Source of the DNA: an uncultured Flavobacteriales bacterium
GTDB lineage: Bacteria; Bacteroidota; Bacteroidia; Palsa-965
Assembly: GCA_937974275.1 (NCBI GenBank)
Contig: CALJIF010000039.1
Location: forward strand, 1 to 64,000
DNA: 64,000 bases
Reading direction: 5' to 3'
In this document: piece by piece, positions 9,080 through 18,629 of the stretch
Layout of the letters: every line of letters starts with the position of its first letter
Position numbering within the stretch: position 1 is the first letter of the stretch
The notes under the pieces: model-generated
Database searches by the model: none
The model's input: the letters and a program-made list of their open reading frames with translations, nothing else
What the model was told of the DNA's origin: nothing
Translations under genes and position numbers: made by a program

Positions 9080-11551
9080 GTGAGTTTATCCCCCAATTTG
9101 TTTCGATTAATTAAGCTTTTTGTTTGCGTGTTTTTTGCTGTTCAAGCAAGCGCGCAAACCACTCGCATTTCCGGGAAAATTTATGATACGCAAACAAACG
9201 AGCCCATGCCGTTTGTGAATATCATTTTGGTAGGCACCAAGGTGGGCGGAATCTCTGACGTTGACGGCAATTATACTATCGTTACTGAAGTGCGGGCAGA
9301 TTCGATCAAAGCCATGTATATCGGATATCAGCCGACAACACTGAAGATTGTACCGGGTAAAACGCAACAAATTAATATCGGCCTTGCGCCGAATTCTGTT
9401 CAGCTTAAAGAAGTAGTAATTCTGCCGGGCGAAAATCCGGCTATTACATTGTTGAAGAAAGTTCACGCCAATAAATACAAAAACGATAAGGAACGATTAG
9501 ATGCATATCAATGCGAGATTTATAATAAACTGGAATTCGATTTAAATAACATCACAGACGACTTTAAGAAAAGTAAAGTCATGCGTCCGGTGAAATTTGT
9601 GTTTGATAACATCGATACCACCAATCCTACAGAGAAAGCGAACCTTCCCATATTTTTCAGTGAAAGTGTTTCCGAGTTTTACTATTTGAAAAACCCGAAG
9701 ACTAAAAAGGAGATCATTAAAGGGTCCAAAGTCTCCGGAGTTCAGGACGCCAGCGTTTCTCAGTTTACCGGAGAGATGTATCAGAACATCAATATTTACG
9801 ACAACAATATTTTACTCTTCAATAAATTGTTCGTCAGTCCTGTTTCTAACAACGGTACTTTGTTTTATAAATATTATCTGGTAGATAGTATGTACATCGG
9901 TGAACACTGGTGTTATCAAATTCAGTTTAAACCCAAACGCAAACAGGAACTATTATTTGAAGGAAATATCTGGATTGCTGATTCCAGCTTTGCCGTGAAG
10001 CAGGTACAGATGAGTGTAGTGGAAGATGCGAACCTGAATTACGTCAAGGCGTTTTATGTTATTCAGGAGTTTAGTGATGAATCGGGAAGTTGGATGTTAC
10101 GCAAAGAGAAGATCATCGCGGATTTTGCAATAGCCGATAAACAAATGGGCTTTTATGGCAGAAAAACTACGTCCTACAAGAATTATAAAGTGAATGCTCC
10201 GCGTGAACAGGAGTTCTATACACGAACAGACAACTTAATTGTTGAACAAGGTGCAGAAAATCGTAACGATAGTTTTTGGGTGGCGCAACGTCATGATTCG
10301 TTAACCGGCAAAGAACAAGGCATTTACGATATGGTCGATTCCATTCAGAATTTGCCGATTTATAAAACATGGGAAGATCTGGTGATTACACTGTATTCCG
10401 GTTATAAAATTATCGGACCAATAGAATACGGACCATGGCATAAAACTGTCAGCTACAACCAAATTGAAGGCGTGCGATTGCGTGTTGGAGGTAGAACATC
10501 CAATGCTTTCAGTAAATGGGTTGAACTTAGCGGATATGCGGCATATGGTTTAACCGACCATGAATTTAAATACGGCGCTTCTTTCAAATCGTTCATCACT
10601 AAGAAGCCGCGACAAATGGTTGGCGGTACCTACAAAAACGATTACGAAATTCTGGGTTTAAGTTCCAACGCGTTCTCTAACGATAACATCATGGCGACGT
10701 TGTTCCGCAGAACTCCCTTGACCAATATGACGCGTGTTGAGCATTACGAGTTGTGGTACGAACGCGATATTCGTTCCGGACTTAATGTGCGTACATCATT
10801 CGTAAACCGAAATATGTTTCCACTCAATGGAGCTCAATTTGTTCGCCCATTACCGGACAACACTGCAGCTTTTGAGTCAGGTATTACAACAACTGAAATT
10901 CAATTGAAAGTGCGCTGGTGTCACGACGAAAAGTATGTAGAAGGTGTATTTACACGTGTGCCGGTTGGTGGTTATTGGCCCGTTGTTCAGATGAATTATA
11001 CTTCAGGACTTAAAGGTGTGTTTAACAGTGAATACACGTATCAACGGTTGAGTATTAATGTGGATGACCGTGTACGGATTAATCCGATCGGTTATCTGAA
11101 TTATATTTTGGAAGCCGGAAAAATTTGGGGCGTCGTGCCTTTCCCTTTAATGGTGTTGCATCCGGGGAACGAAACGTATGTGTATGATGGAACTGCTTAC
11201 AACATGATGAATTACTATGAATTTGCCAGTGATCAATATGCTTCTGCAATTTTAATTCATCACTTCGATGGATTTTTTCTGAATAAAATTCCGTTGATGC
11301 GAAAGTTGAAATGGCGCGAGGTGGCGTCATTCCGTGCGCTGTATGGAACAGTTTCTCAGGTTAATCACGATGCATTGTTATTTCCTAATACCTTATTCAC
11401 CTTGAACAAAGGACCATACATGGAAGCGGGAGCAGGTATTGAAAATATTTTCCGATTCTTCCGCGTTGATGCGTTCTGGCGTTTGAGTTATCTGGACCAG
11501 CCTCGTGTTAAGCCTTTCGGAATCCGCGTATCTTTACAGGTGTTATTCTGA
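9080..11551 (+). CDS. DUF5686-type outer-membrane protein with carboxypeptidase-regulatory-like domain
   Basis: 823 residues. It starts at a GTG at 9080, giving a signal peptide ending AVQASAQ. A CarboxypepD_reg-like domain (about 28-110: ISGKIYDTQTNEPMPFVNII) is followed by a long region rich in aromatic beta strands that ends in a phenylalanine-rich barrel strand (RVSLQVLF). This architecture is the Bacteroidota DUF5686/CarboxypepD family, predicted outer-membrane barrels of unknown function. Its position directly before lptB, overlapping the non-coding lead of that gene, recalls an envelope-assembly role, but that is inference. A TAACTTTA -7-like box ends a few nt before the GTG, so the start is uncertain by a few codons. 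Confidence 0.75.
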   Translation: MSLSPNLFRLIKLFVCVFFAVQASAQTTRISGKIYDTQTNEPMPFVNIILVGTKVGGISDVDGNYTIVTEVRADSIKAMYIGYQPTTLKIVPGKTQQINIGLAPNSVQLKEVVILPGENPAITLLKKVHANKYKNDKERLDAYQCEIYNKLEFDLNNITDDFKKSKVMRPVKFVFDNIDTTNPTEKANLPIFFSESVSEFYYLKNPKTKKEIIKGSKVSGVQDASVSQFTGEMYQNINIYDNNILLFNKLFVSPVSNNGTLFYKYYLVDSMYIGEHWCYQIQFKPKRKQELLFEGNIWIADSSFAVKQVQMSVVEDANLNYVKAFYVIQEFSDESGSWMLRKEKIIADFAIADKQMGFYGRKTTSYKNYKVNAPREQEFYTRTDNLIVEQGAENRNDSFWVAQRHDSLTGKEQGIYDMVDSIQNLPIYKTWEDLVITLYSGYKIIGPIEYGPWHKTVSYNQIEGVRLRVGGRTSNAFSKWVELSGYAAYGLTDHEFKYGASFKSFITKKPRQMVGGTYKNDYEILGLSSNAFSNDNIMATLFRRTPLTNMTRVEHYELWYERDIRSGLNVRTSFVNRNMFPLNGAQFVRPLPDNTAAFESGITTTEIQLKVRWCHDEKYVEGVFTRVPVGGYWPVVQMNYTSGLKGVFNSEYTYQRLSINVDDRVRINPIGYLNYILEAGKIWGVVPFPLMVLHPGNETYVYDGTAYNMMNYYEFASDQYASAILIHHFDGFFLNKIPLMRKLKWREVASFRALYGTVSQVNHDALLFPNTLFTLNKGPYMEAGAGIENIFRFFRVDAFWRLSYLDQPRVKPFGIRVSLQVLF

Positions 11552-11561
11552 TATTGGAATT

Positions 11562-12293
11562 ATGATTTTAGGAGCGGATCACCTGGTAAAGAAATATAAA
11601 AAGCGCACAGTCGTAAAGGATGTTTCTATACGCGTAAGACAAGGCGAGATTGTTGGGCTGTTGGGTCCGAATGGAGCAGGGAAGACCACATCATTTTACA
11701 TGATTGTGGGAATGATTAAGCCGAACGAAGGGAAAATATTTTTGGATGATATTGATATTACACGCGAGCCGATGTACCGTCGGGCGCAGTTAGGTATTGG
11801 TTATCTGGCACAGGAAGCTTCTGTGTTTCGCAAGTTGTCAGTTGAAGACAACATCAAAGCAATATTGGAAATGACCAAATTGACTGCAGGGGAACAAGCC
11901 AATAAATTGGAAAGTTTGTTGGATGAATTCGGCTTGCAGCATATCCGTACAAATATGGGCGATTCACTTTCGGGTGGAGAGCGTCGTCGTACGGAAATAG
12001 CACGTGCATTGGCAACGGATCCGAAATTTATTTTGCTGGATGAACCTTTTGCAGGTGTTGATCCTATTGCGGTAGAAGATATTCAGAGTGTAGTTGCCAG
12101 CCTCAAGAGCAAGAACATCGGCATCCTGATTACAGATCACAACGTACATGAAACACTATCCATTACAGATCGTGCCTATTTATTGTTCGAAGGATCTATT
12201 CTAAAAGCAGGTACCGCTGAAGAACTCGCCGCTGATGAACAAGTGCGTCGTGTATACCTTGGTAAGAATTTCGAATTGCGTCGTCCGGGTTAG
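11562..12293 (+). CDS. lptB: LPS export ABC transporter ATP-binding protein LptB
   Basis: 243 residues, the normal LptB length, from the ATG at 11562; an earlier in-frame start would lie inside the preceding gene. Walker A is GPNGAGKT (35-42), the Q-loop lies in LAQEASVFRKL, the ABC signature is LSGGERRR, Walker B is FILLDEPFAGVDP and the switch histidine is in ITDHNVHETL. FAGVDP and the VHETL block are characteristic of LptB among ABC ATPases. It powers LPS extraction from the inner membrane with LptFG, which are not in this window. Its stop overlaps the stop of the converging dsbD by 3 bp. Confidence 0.95.
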   Translation: MILGADHLVKKYKKRTVVKDVSIRVRQGEIVGLLGPNGAGKTTSFYMIVGMIKPNEGKIFLDDIDITREPMYRRAQLGIGYLAQEASVFRKLSVEDNIKAILEMTKLTAGEQANKLESLLDEFGLQHIRTNMGDSLSGGERRRTEIARALATDPKFILLDEPFAGVDPIAVEDIQSVVASLKSKNIGILITDHNVHETLSITDRAYLLFEGSILKAGTAEELAADEQVRRVYLGKNFELRRPG

Positions 12294-14437
12294 TTGCCGC
12301 TTCTCTTCTTAAAGTTAGCGCTTCCTTTTCTCAAGAAATTCGCGTACTCATTTGCATCAGGAGTATAAGGTTGTGGAGGCAACAATGTTTTTTCGTTGTG
12401 GTCTAATAACACATAAAGCGGTTGTGCATTGGAGCCGTAACGGTCAATTTGCATCTGACTCCATTTATTACCCCACGTGCGGATCTTTACACCGTCTTTA
12501 GTCGTGTATTTCTTGTCTTCCGGCAATTCTTTTTTGTCATCACAATACAAAGAAATTACAACGTAATCTTTTTGCAACTGTGTTAATACATCCGGCTCCG
12601 GCCATACGTTATCTTCCATGCGGCGACAGTTCGCGCAATTGTATCCGGTGAAGTCTACGAAAATAGGCTTGTTCACTTTCTTAGCGTAGGCTAGTCCCAA
12701 ATCGTAATCGTGAAAACAATTCAGATTTAACGGACAGTGCGATGGATCAACACCTTCCGGTAACGCATCTTCACCCGATTTGCTTCCGCCTCCGCCGGCA
12801 AATGTTCCCGCGTTCTCGCTGTAATAAGCAGGTGGTAAAATGCCGCTAAGTGCACGAACAGGTGCGCCCCACATACCCGGCGTTATATATATCACGAATG
12901 AGAAGGTGATTATTGCAAACACAATGCGTGGTACACTGATGTATGGTAGATCACTATCGTGCGAGAATTTGAGTTTCCCTAACAGATAAAAACCGATTAA
13001 GCTGAAGCATACTACCCATACTGCGATAAATACCTCACGTGTTACAATGCCCCAGTGATAGGATAAATCAACGTTCGATAAGAACTTCAGCGCTAATGCA
13101 AATTCCAATAAACCCATCACTACCTTAACAGAGTTCAACCATCCGCCCGATTTTGGTAAAGAACTTAACCAACCCGGGAATAGCGCAAACAACATGAATG
13201 GTAATGCTAATGCAATGCTGAAGCCCAACATCACAAACAACGGACCCGTGATCCCGGCCTGAGTAGCTTGCACTAACGCTGTTCCAACAATCGGACCTGT
13301 ACAAGAAAAGGAAACCAGAGAAAGCGTAAACGCCATGAAAAATATTCCGATCAATCCGCCTTTATCGGAAGCGGCATCCACTTTATTTACAAACGATGAC
13401 GGCAATGTTATTTCGAATGCACCTAAGAACGATACACCAAAAACGATAAATACCGCGAAGAAGATCAGGTTAAACCAAATATTCGCGCTAAGCTGATTCA
13501 GCACTTGAGGGTCGCCGGTTGCAAGTGTTACCAGAAGTCCTAATGAAACATAAATTGCAACGATGGATAAACCATAAATAATCGCATCTCGAATTCCTTT
13601 CTTTCTATCCTTTGCGCGCTTCGTGAAAAAGCTTACCGTCATTGGAATCATCGGGAATACGCAAGGTGTAATCAACGCTAACAAACCACCCAAAAATCCG
13701 CCACCGAATGCGGTCCAGATACTGGAACCTTCATTAAGTGTTGCAGGCGCCGATGTTTCGGTATCTGTATCTGTTGCAGCCATTCCTGCCGATTGCGCAG
13801 TGTCAGCTGTGGTTGCATTGGTGTCTCCGGAACCGCTTCCCTGAAGTGTCGCTATTACAGCTTGTAAGCTATCGCAACATCCTGATGCCCCGTTGGAACC
13901 CGCCACAGATCCGGTTGTGCCGTTAACAGGAGTAGTTTGTCCTGTTCCTGCCGCACATGGTTTACCTTTTACCGTAAACTTAAATTGTGGTTGAGGGAAA
14001 AAGTTAACGCAAGCCCCATCGTTACACACCATTCCGTCAATTGCTCCCGTTATGGAAAATTCTTTATCCGTTTTAACGCGAATTTTTTGTTTAAAAACGG
14101 CGACGTCTTCAAAATACTTGATCACCTGATTGTCGAATACAGGTTCGGGTTTTTCAATTGGTTTGGGTTCTGATGTTTTTCCCACCAATTCATAATCTGC
14201 GCTTTTATCCCAAAGGAATTCAGTGGGTAAAGGGCCATTATCTACCGGAATTTGAGAATACAAATGCCAGCCTTTTTCTATGGTTGCTTTAAACTGCAAT
14301 TCAAATTCACAATCGGAAAGTTGCTTTACCGAATACGACCACGCCACGTGCTGCTTCGGTTGAGCAAAAGCTGCTATCGTGAACAAGGCAAATACTGACA
14401 GAAATAGATACTTGGAGGAATATGCGAATCGCTTCAT
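12290..14437 (-). CDS. dsbD: Thiol:disulfide interchange protein DsbD
   Basis: 715 residues in the three-part DsbD order. After a signal peptide (1-25), the periplasmic N-domain (about 26-155) holds a cysteine pair C138/C143 in VCNDGAC. A Ser/Thr/Ala-rich linker (about 160-235) carries an unusual CC at 187-188. An eight-segment membrane domain carries C259 (ITPCVFPMIPM) and C379 (FSCTGPIVG). A C-terminal thioredoxin domain has GYNCANC (C601/C604). DsbD passes electrons from cytoplasmic thioredoxin to periplasmic partners. All six expected redox cysteines are present. The stand-alone DsbD-N relative just upstream on the same strand is separated by a terminator. Confidence 0.93.
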   Translation of the reverse strand: MKRFAYSSKYLFLSVFALFTIAAFAQPKQHVAWSYSVKQLSDCEFELQFKATIEKGWHLYSQIPVDNGPLPTEFLWDKSADYELVGKTSEPKPIEKPEPVFDNQVIKYFEDVAVFKQKIRVKTDKEFSITGAIDGMVCNDGACVNFFPQPQFKFTVKGKPCAAGTGQTTPVNGTTGSVAGSNGASGCCDSLQAVIATLQGSGSGDTNATTADTAQSAGMAATDTDTETSAPATLNEGSSIWTAFGGGFLGGLLALITPCVFPMIPMTVSFFTKRAKDRKKGIRDAIIYGLSIVAIYVSLGLLVTLATGDPQVLNQLSANIWFNLIFFAVFIVFGVSFLGAFEITLPSSFVNKVDAASDKGGLIGIFFMAFTLSLVSFSCTGPIVGTALVQATQAGITGPLFVMLGFSIALALPFMLFALFPGWLSSLPKSGGWLNSVKVVMGLLEFALALKFLSNVDLSYHWGIVTREVFIAVWVVCFSLIGFYLLGKLKFSHDSDLPYISVPRIVFAIITFSFVIYITPGMWGAPVRALSGILPPAYYSENAGTFAGGGGSKSGEDALPEGVDPSHCPLNLNCFHDYDLGLAYAKKVNKPIFVDFTGYNCANCRRMEDNVWPEPDVLTQLQKDYVVISLYCDDKKELPEDKKYTTKDGVKIRTWGNKWSQMQIDRYGSNAQPLYVLLDHNEKTLLPPQPYTPDANEYANFLRKGSANFKKRSGN

Positions 14438-14523
14438 AATTCAGAATCAAATGAAGATCAAAAATAAGTATTATCGGTTGTGGGAGGTTGTTAAAATACC
14501 TTATTGCAAAGGAAACGTCAGAA

Positions 14524-14556
14524 AATGCAAAAGGGCTGCAGTTCGTGCAACCCTTC
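14524..14556 (-). terminator. Rho-independent terminator after the DsbD-N-like gene
   Basis: Read on the minus strand, AAGGG-TTGCA-CGAAC-TGCA-GCCCTT forms a GC-rich hairpin (14531-14555) followed by TTTTGCATTTT. It lies 18 nt past the stop of the 14574 gene and before dsbD, separating the two. Confidence 0.65.
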
Positions 14557-14573
14557 TGTAAAGTTTAATGTTA

Positions 14574-15074
14574 TTACAATCCGCTTACGGTAATGATTAC
14601 ATTTTCGTCGTCCGGTTGCAAGATGTCTCCTTTTTTATTCAGCATGTAGTTTACTGATGCTTTAATTTGGAAAGGATCGGTCGTATTGATTTTAATTTTT
14701 TGGGTGTAACGAGCTTGTTTTTGAAGGCACGTAACCTCTTTGTTGTAAGAAGGCTCCATCCATTTAACATAGCTGCCCGATTCCGTCATATCTCCGATTA
14801 ACTCAAAGTGCGCGGAAGGATCTACTTCAATAGATGTTGGCAGTGGACCATCAAATTCCGACATGTTTTTAGAATAGATAAACCAACCTGCAGGGATGTT
14901 GCAGGTGAAGCGAATCTCTGCTTCATTGTTAGGCAAAGCAACCACCATAGCCGACCAATCGCATTTCATGCGATCGCGTTGAACTTTAAAAGAGGTAAGT
15001 GAAAGTGTTAATGCAACAAGCATTAAGGATAAAACAAGTCGTGAACGATTTGTTCTGGTGTAGGGTTGTGACAT
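14574..15074 (-). CDS. Stand-alone DsbD N-domain-like periplasmic protein lacking the redox cysteine pair
   Basis: 166 residues from the ATG at 15074 (a longer in-frame start at 15119 adds a tail before the signal sequence). After a hydrophobic signal segment (about 10-32) the body aligns by eye with the N-domain of the neighbouring DsbD: GWFIYSKNMSEFDGPLPTSI corresponds to GWHLYSQIPVDNGPLPTEF, and FELIGDMTESG to YELVGKTSEPK. Where DsbD has MVCNDGACVNFFPQP this protein has YMLNKKGDILQPDDE, with no cysteines. The two remaining mature cysteines are elsewhere. It therefore keeps the binding fold but cannot do the same disulfide exchange. Role unknown; it could bind a partner of DsbD. Confidence 0.7.
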   Translation of the reverse strand: MSQPYTRTNRSRLVLSLMLVALTLSLTSFKVQRDRMKCDWSAMVVALPNNEAEIRFTCNIPAGWFIYSKNMSEFDGPLPTSIEVDPSAHFELIGDMTESGSYVKWMEPSYNKEVTCLQKQARYTQKIKINTTDPFQIKASVNYMLNKKGDILQPDDENVIITVSGL

Positions 15075-15160
15075 AGTTTGTTTCCGGTTAGGACTCGTTA
15101 TAACGATGTCCGACGACACAAGGTTACAAATTATTCACAAAACTTTGTTAGTGACCTTAT

Positions 15161-15454
15161 TTAAGTCACAATTTCATGAATCCGGTTTACCGGAATCATC
15201 ATACCGCTTTTCAGGATAATACGCTCCGGAGTGACCGCCCAGATGGTGGTTTCAATCATTTTTTTGCCCTCTGCGTCGCTGAAAATGATTCGTACCTTGT
15301 TTCTATCCATATTGCCAAGAACGAGTGCTCTGTTCAGCTCACTTTCACGGCGACGGCGTTCGTCCGTTGATGATAAAACCTCGGCGTTAGGAAACGTTAG
15401 TTCCCGAACCGCTTCCTTTTCTATTAGGATGGGTGAGTTAGATGTAGCGTTCAT
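15161..15454 (-). CDS. Small conserved-looking protein of unknown function
   Basis: 97 residues, cytoplasmic, no signal peptide or membrane segment. The N-terminal half is charged and probably helical (ERRRRESELNRALVLGN). The C-terminal half looks like a small beta domain (KVRIIFSDAEGKKMIETTIW, ERIILKSGMMIPVNRIHEI), with an Sm- or SH3-like strand pattern in which a binding surface is conceivable. It lies 41 nt behind the preceding leftward gene and is probably last in the pabB-tilS transcript. I do not recognise the family. Confidence 0.65.
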   Translation of the reverse strand: MNATSNSPILIEKEAVRELTFPNAEVLSSTDERRRRESELNRALVLGNMDRNKVRIIFSDAEGKKMIETTIWAVTPERIILKSGMMIPVNRIHEIVT

Positions 15455-15495
15455 GGGTGTGTGTTTTTAAATACATTCTACGAACGCTTCGTGCT

Positions 15496-16044
15496 TTAGT
15501 TTCCCTCGTTTACATTTTTTTTCAATTTTCGGAGTAATTGCATTAACTCTCCGGCGCGTTGAGTGCCAATCCTGTAAATCAAACCATCATTCATTACCAA
15601 CTCCACAGCTTCATGTCCGTGCGTGTAAAAGCGAATTTTACCGGACGCATGCAGGTTGTATACGGGACGATTAAGAACCGAGGCTTTAAGAATGATTTTA
15701 CGAACCGATTCGACGCTGTTGAGGTCGATTCGCACTTTTCTTGATGTCCAAAGGCTTTCAAGGTATATTGCTCCGGATCGCACGGTTGTCGTAAAATGTT
15801 TTACAAACATGAGCACCACGCTAACAATAAGAATCACTAACCCTAATAAGAAGAATATCTTGCCCGAATAGTCTTCACCGGGATATTCACCCAATTGAAA
15901 AAAGTCGAGATCTACCGGTTCAGGATGTTCCGACCAGTAATAAGCCACAAAACAGAACACGGCGAGCACCAAACGACGCATTAAAGAATGGCGATTGGTG
16001 CCGGCATATTGAGTTTCCTGGAATAATATCTCCTCGTTATTCAT
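15496..16044 (-). CDS. Membrane protein of unknown function
   Basis: 182 residues. Two hydrophobic segments (about 25-40, LVLAVFCFVAYYW, and 67-87, FFLLGLVILIVSVVLMFV) flank a short acidic loop. A soluble C-terminal domain of beta strands follows, resembling a PH-like bacterial domain (GAIYLESLWTSRKVRIDLNS; EAVELVMNDGLIYRIGTQRA). The start overlaps the tilS stop by 8 nt, so translation is probably coupled. Function unknown. Confidence 0.7.
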   Translation of the reverse strand: MNNEEILFQETQYAGTNRHSLMRRLVLAVFCFVAYYWSEHPEPVDLDFFQLGEYPGEDYSGKIFFLLGLVILIVSVVLMFVKHFTTTVRSGAIYLESLWTSRKVRIDLNSVESVRKIILKASVLNRPVYNLHASGKIRFYTHGHEAVELVMNDGLIYRIGTQRAGELMQLLRKLKKNVNEGN

Positions 16045-17380
16045 GCAGGTATGCTTTTATTACAACTGTAGTAACATCACGATCAATTTTAACACGTTCG
16101 GCAATGCGATAGCCCGGAATCCAAACAACACCTCGTCGATCAAACAACACCGGATAGTTTGCTCTGTTCTGCTGAGGTATTTTCATTTCATTAAAAATGT
16201 CCGAGACCAATTTACTTCCTTTCAGCCCGTATGGTTCCATACGACACCCTTCACTTAAATTTCCAACGTGCAATTCGCCCGAAATTTTTGTTGCGTCCAT
16301 CCATCCGCTTTGCACATCAGTTAAATCAACTTCATGAATCTGCATTTGCTCGGTTCTGATTTGAACCACTTGTTGTGATGTGGAAATTGGTTCTATGATA
16401 AACTCATTATTTCGCTTCACTACGCGATAACTCGTACTCATCACAGCCTTGTTGTTCTCAGCATCGATCAATTTCGGAAGCAACTCACATTGTGCGAAAC
16501 TGAATCCCATAGGAGCAAGGAAGTGACTTAGGAAATACACGCCCTTTTCTCCGCTTCTCAAACACGCATCATTAATAATGTACACATCATGACGTTTTTC
16601 AATCCACTCTTGTTCTCTTTCTCGCAACCAATCTTCAATAATTTCAGATTCTGTGCTAATTATCTGCAAACCGCGTTTAAGCCCGTGGTGTTGATGAGGT
16701 AACACTTCGTATAACACCGGAAGCAAACGATTTCTGATTTTGTTTCTGTCGTAATCATCCGTGCGGTTGCTACTATCGGAACTCCAATTCAATTTGTGTT
16801 CATTCGCATATTCAATCAACTCTTTCTTTTCAAGCTGAAGAAACGGTCGTAGTATTTTGCCATGCACCGAACGAATGCCGTGTAACGTTTTTAAACCCCA
16901 TCCGCGCAATAAGCGATAGATCACGGTTTCAACCTGATCATCAAAATGATGTGCGGTTAAAATAAATTCACAGGCGTTCTCGTGTCTCACTTGTTCCAGA
17001 AAGTCAAAACGAATTTTTCGTGCAGCGTTTTGGATGTTGGCGGTTTTTAATTCCTCAATTTGTTCCGGTGATAATCTCCTCGTGTACAAAGGAACTTGCA
17101 ATCGCGCGCAAAGTTCCTCACAGAATAGTTGGTTTTCATCCGACTCAGAATTTCTTAAACCGTAATTGACGTGTGCAGCAATAATGGGCACTCCCGCATT
17201 CCGGGCAGCAACCAGTAGTACAGTAGAATCTACACCTCCACTAATGGCTGCTACGCACGGCGATTTAATTCCGCTTGTGGATTGTCTTTGCAGAAGAGTG
17301 GTGATTGCAAGTTCCGGATTCACATTGCTAAAATACTTCAATTCAAAGCACGAATCATGCTTTGCGCTTTCAGCAGACAC
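16037..17380 (-). CDS. tilS: tRNA(Ile)-lysidine synthase
   Basis: 447 residues. The PP-loop SGGVDS is at 47-52. The N-type ATP pyrophosphatase core continues with HVNYGLRNSESDENQLFCEE, AARKIRFDFL and LTAHHFDDQVETVIYRLLRG, all diagnostic of TilS. The C-terminal TilS domains follow, ending in VWIPGYRIAERVKI. The enzyme converts C34 of tRNA-Ile(CAU) to lysidine so that it reads AUA, and is essential. Its start lies 43 nt inside pabB on the same strand; later GTG/TTG starts are possible but would shorten the N-terminus. Confidence 0.93.
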   Translation of the reverse strand: MSAESAKHDSCFELKYFSNVNPELAITTLLQRQSTSGIKSPCVAAISGGVDSTVLLVAARNAGVPIIAAHVNYGLRNSESDENQLFCEELCARLQVPLYTRRLSPEQIEELKTANIQNAARKIRFDFLEQVRHENACEFILTAHHFDDQVETVIYRLLRGWGLKTLHGIRSVHGKILRPFLQLEKKELIEYANEHKLNWSSDSSNRTDDYDRNKIRNRLLPVLYEVLPHQHHGLKRGLQIISTESEIIEDWLREREQEWIEKRHDVYIINDACLRSGEKGVYFLSHFLAPMGFSFAQCELLPKLIDAENNKAVMSTSYRVVKRNNEFIIEPISTSQQVVQIRTEQMQIHEVDLTDVQSGWMDATKISGELHVGNLSEGCRMEPYGLKGSKLVSDIFNEMKIPQQNRANYPVLFDRRGVVWIPGYRIAERVKIDRDVTTVVIKAYLHE

Positions 17381-18516
17381 TCTTCGTATTCTTTTTCAGG
17401 ATTGCTATTAGCTGTAATTGCCGAGCCAGCATATAACTCCGCAATTTGTTTTTCGCGATCATAAACGATGGCACGAATGACTACGTTGAAGTCACAATCA
17501 CCGTTGGGTTGAATGTATCCAATCGTTCCTGAATAGATGCCTCGTTGAAAATTTTCGTACTGATCAGCCAACTGCATGGCCCGTATTTTTGGTGCGCCGG
17601 TCATGGATCCCATTGGAAAAGTCGCGTGGATAATATCCTTAAACGTAACATCCGGTTTTAACTCGCAAGCTACGGTAGAAATCATCTGATGAACCGTTTT
17701 ATAGCTATACACTTCGCATAATTCCGGAACATGAACAGACCCGCGTCTTGCTATGCGAGAAAGGTCATTACGAACGATGTCTACGATCATGATGTTTTCA
17801 GCGCGTTCTTTCGCGTTGGATTGTAATTCCTTCTTGTGTTGAATGTCGACTTCTTTATTCTCTGAACGAGCGGCTGTGCCTTTGATTGGCTGAGAAATCA
17901 GTGTAGAACCTGTTTTACAGATGTAACGTTCCGGACTGGCGCATAAAACAAATTGATTGTTGCGTTTATACAAACACGAAAATGGTGCTTCGGTTAGCTC
18001 CCATAGTTTGCTGAACGTTGCGTACGGATCAATTGTTCCGTTGTAACGAAACCCGATACAATAGTTGATTTCGTAGATGTCGCCTTGTTGAATATGGTTT
18101 AGCAACTTTCGGACGTTTTGCAAATATTCTTCTTTTGTTGTTAAGTCAACAATTTTTCTGCTATTCGGGTTGTCAGAATTTAATAAAGCCCTTTTACTAA
18201 GCGCGCTTATTAATTTTTTTTCAAGGGCCGGATTGGAGCTGTGCAAAATTTCAATACCATTCGATTTCAACAAGACAACCACTTCAGGTTGAAAGAAACT
18301 AAGATTCGCAAATTGAAAAGAGGATTGTTGCTTCGATTTTAACGCCTCGATTTCGTTTTTGTAATCGTAGGTAATATGCCCGAACATCCACGAATCCTGC
18401 TTTGTACCGGAAATATCATCTTTATTGTTTCCTACAGCAATCAGCCAGTCTTCATTTTTTCGCCCGACAAAAACATGTTTGTATTGATCTAACTCGAGCA
18501 AGGGTAGTGTATTCAT
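17338..18516 (-). CDS. pabB: Aminodeoxychorismate synthase component I
   Basis: 392 residues with the chorismate-binding fold. The motif PIKGTAAR (210-217) has the lysine that distinguishes PabB from anthranilate synthase TrpE (PIAGT). IMIVDIVRNDLSRIA and FPMGSMTGAPKIRAM are the other conserved blocks. It makes aminodeoxychorismate for folate. The glutaminase partner PabA is not adjacent, so it is shared with TrpG or encoded elsewhere. It is the first gene of a leftward run with tilS and two unknown genes. A perfect -7 box lies 42 nt upstream. Confidence 0.9.
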   Translation of the reverse strand: MNTLPLLELDQYKHVFVGRKNEDWLIAVGNNKDDISGTKQDSWMFGHITYDYKNEIEALKSKQQSSFQFANLSFFQPEVVVLLKSNGIEILHSSNPALEKKLISALSKRALLNSDNPNSRKIVDLTTKEEYLQNVRKLLNHIQQGDIYEINYCIGFRYNGTIDPYATFSKLWELTEAPFSCLYKRNNQFVLCASPERYICKTGSTLISQPIKGTAARSENKEVDIQHKKELQSNAKERAENIMIVDIVRNDLSRIARRGSVHVPELCEVYSYKTVHQMISTVACELKPDVTFKDIIHATFPMGSMTGAPKIRAMQLADQYENFQRGIYSGTIGYIQPNGDCDFNVVIRAIVYDREKQIAELYAGSAITANSNPEKEYEECLLKAQSMIRALN

Positions 18517-18558
18517 TTAGAAGCGACTGCGTTTTGATCGGTTAGCAAATATTTGTTT

Positions 18559-18566
18559 CAAAGTTA
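18559..18566 (-). promoter_or_regulatory. -7 promoter box for the pabB-tilS transcript
   Basis: TAACTTTG on the minus strand, an exact TAnnTTTG match, lies 42 nt upstream of the pabB ATG. In the same 113-bp gap the plus strand carries TATCTTTC (18590-18597), a one-mismatch box that may serve the rightward secreted-protein gene. Confidence 0.5.
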
Positions 18567-18629
18567 TTGATTTCCATATTCGTATACCTTATCTTTCCCT
18601 AGACAAATAACAAATACATCATAGTTTTT

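Noticed and set aside
15151..15169. Inverted repeat GTGAC-9-GTCAC
   Set aside because: Only a 5-bp stem, AT-rich loop, overlapping the end of a coding region; too weak to call a terminator or operator.
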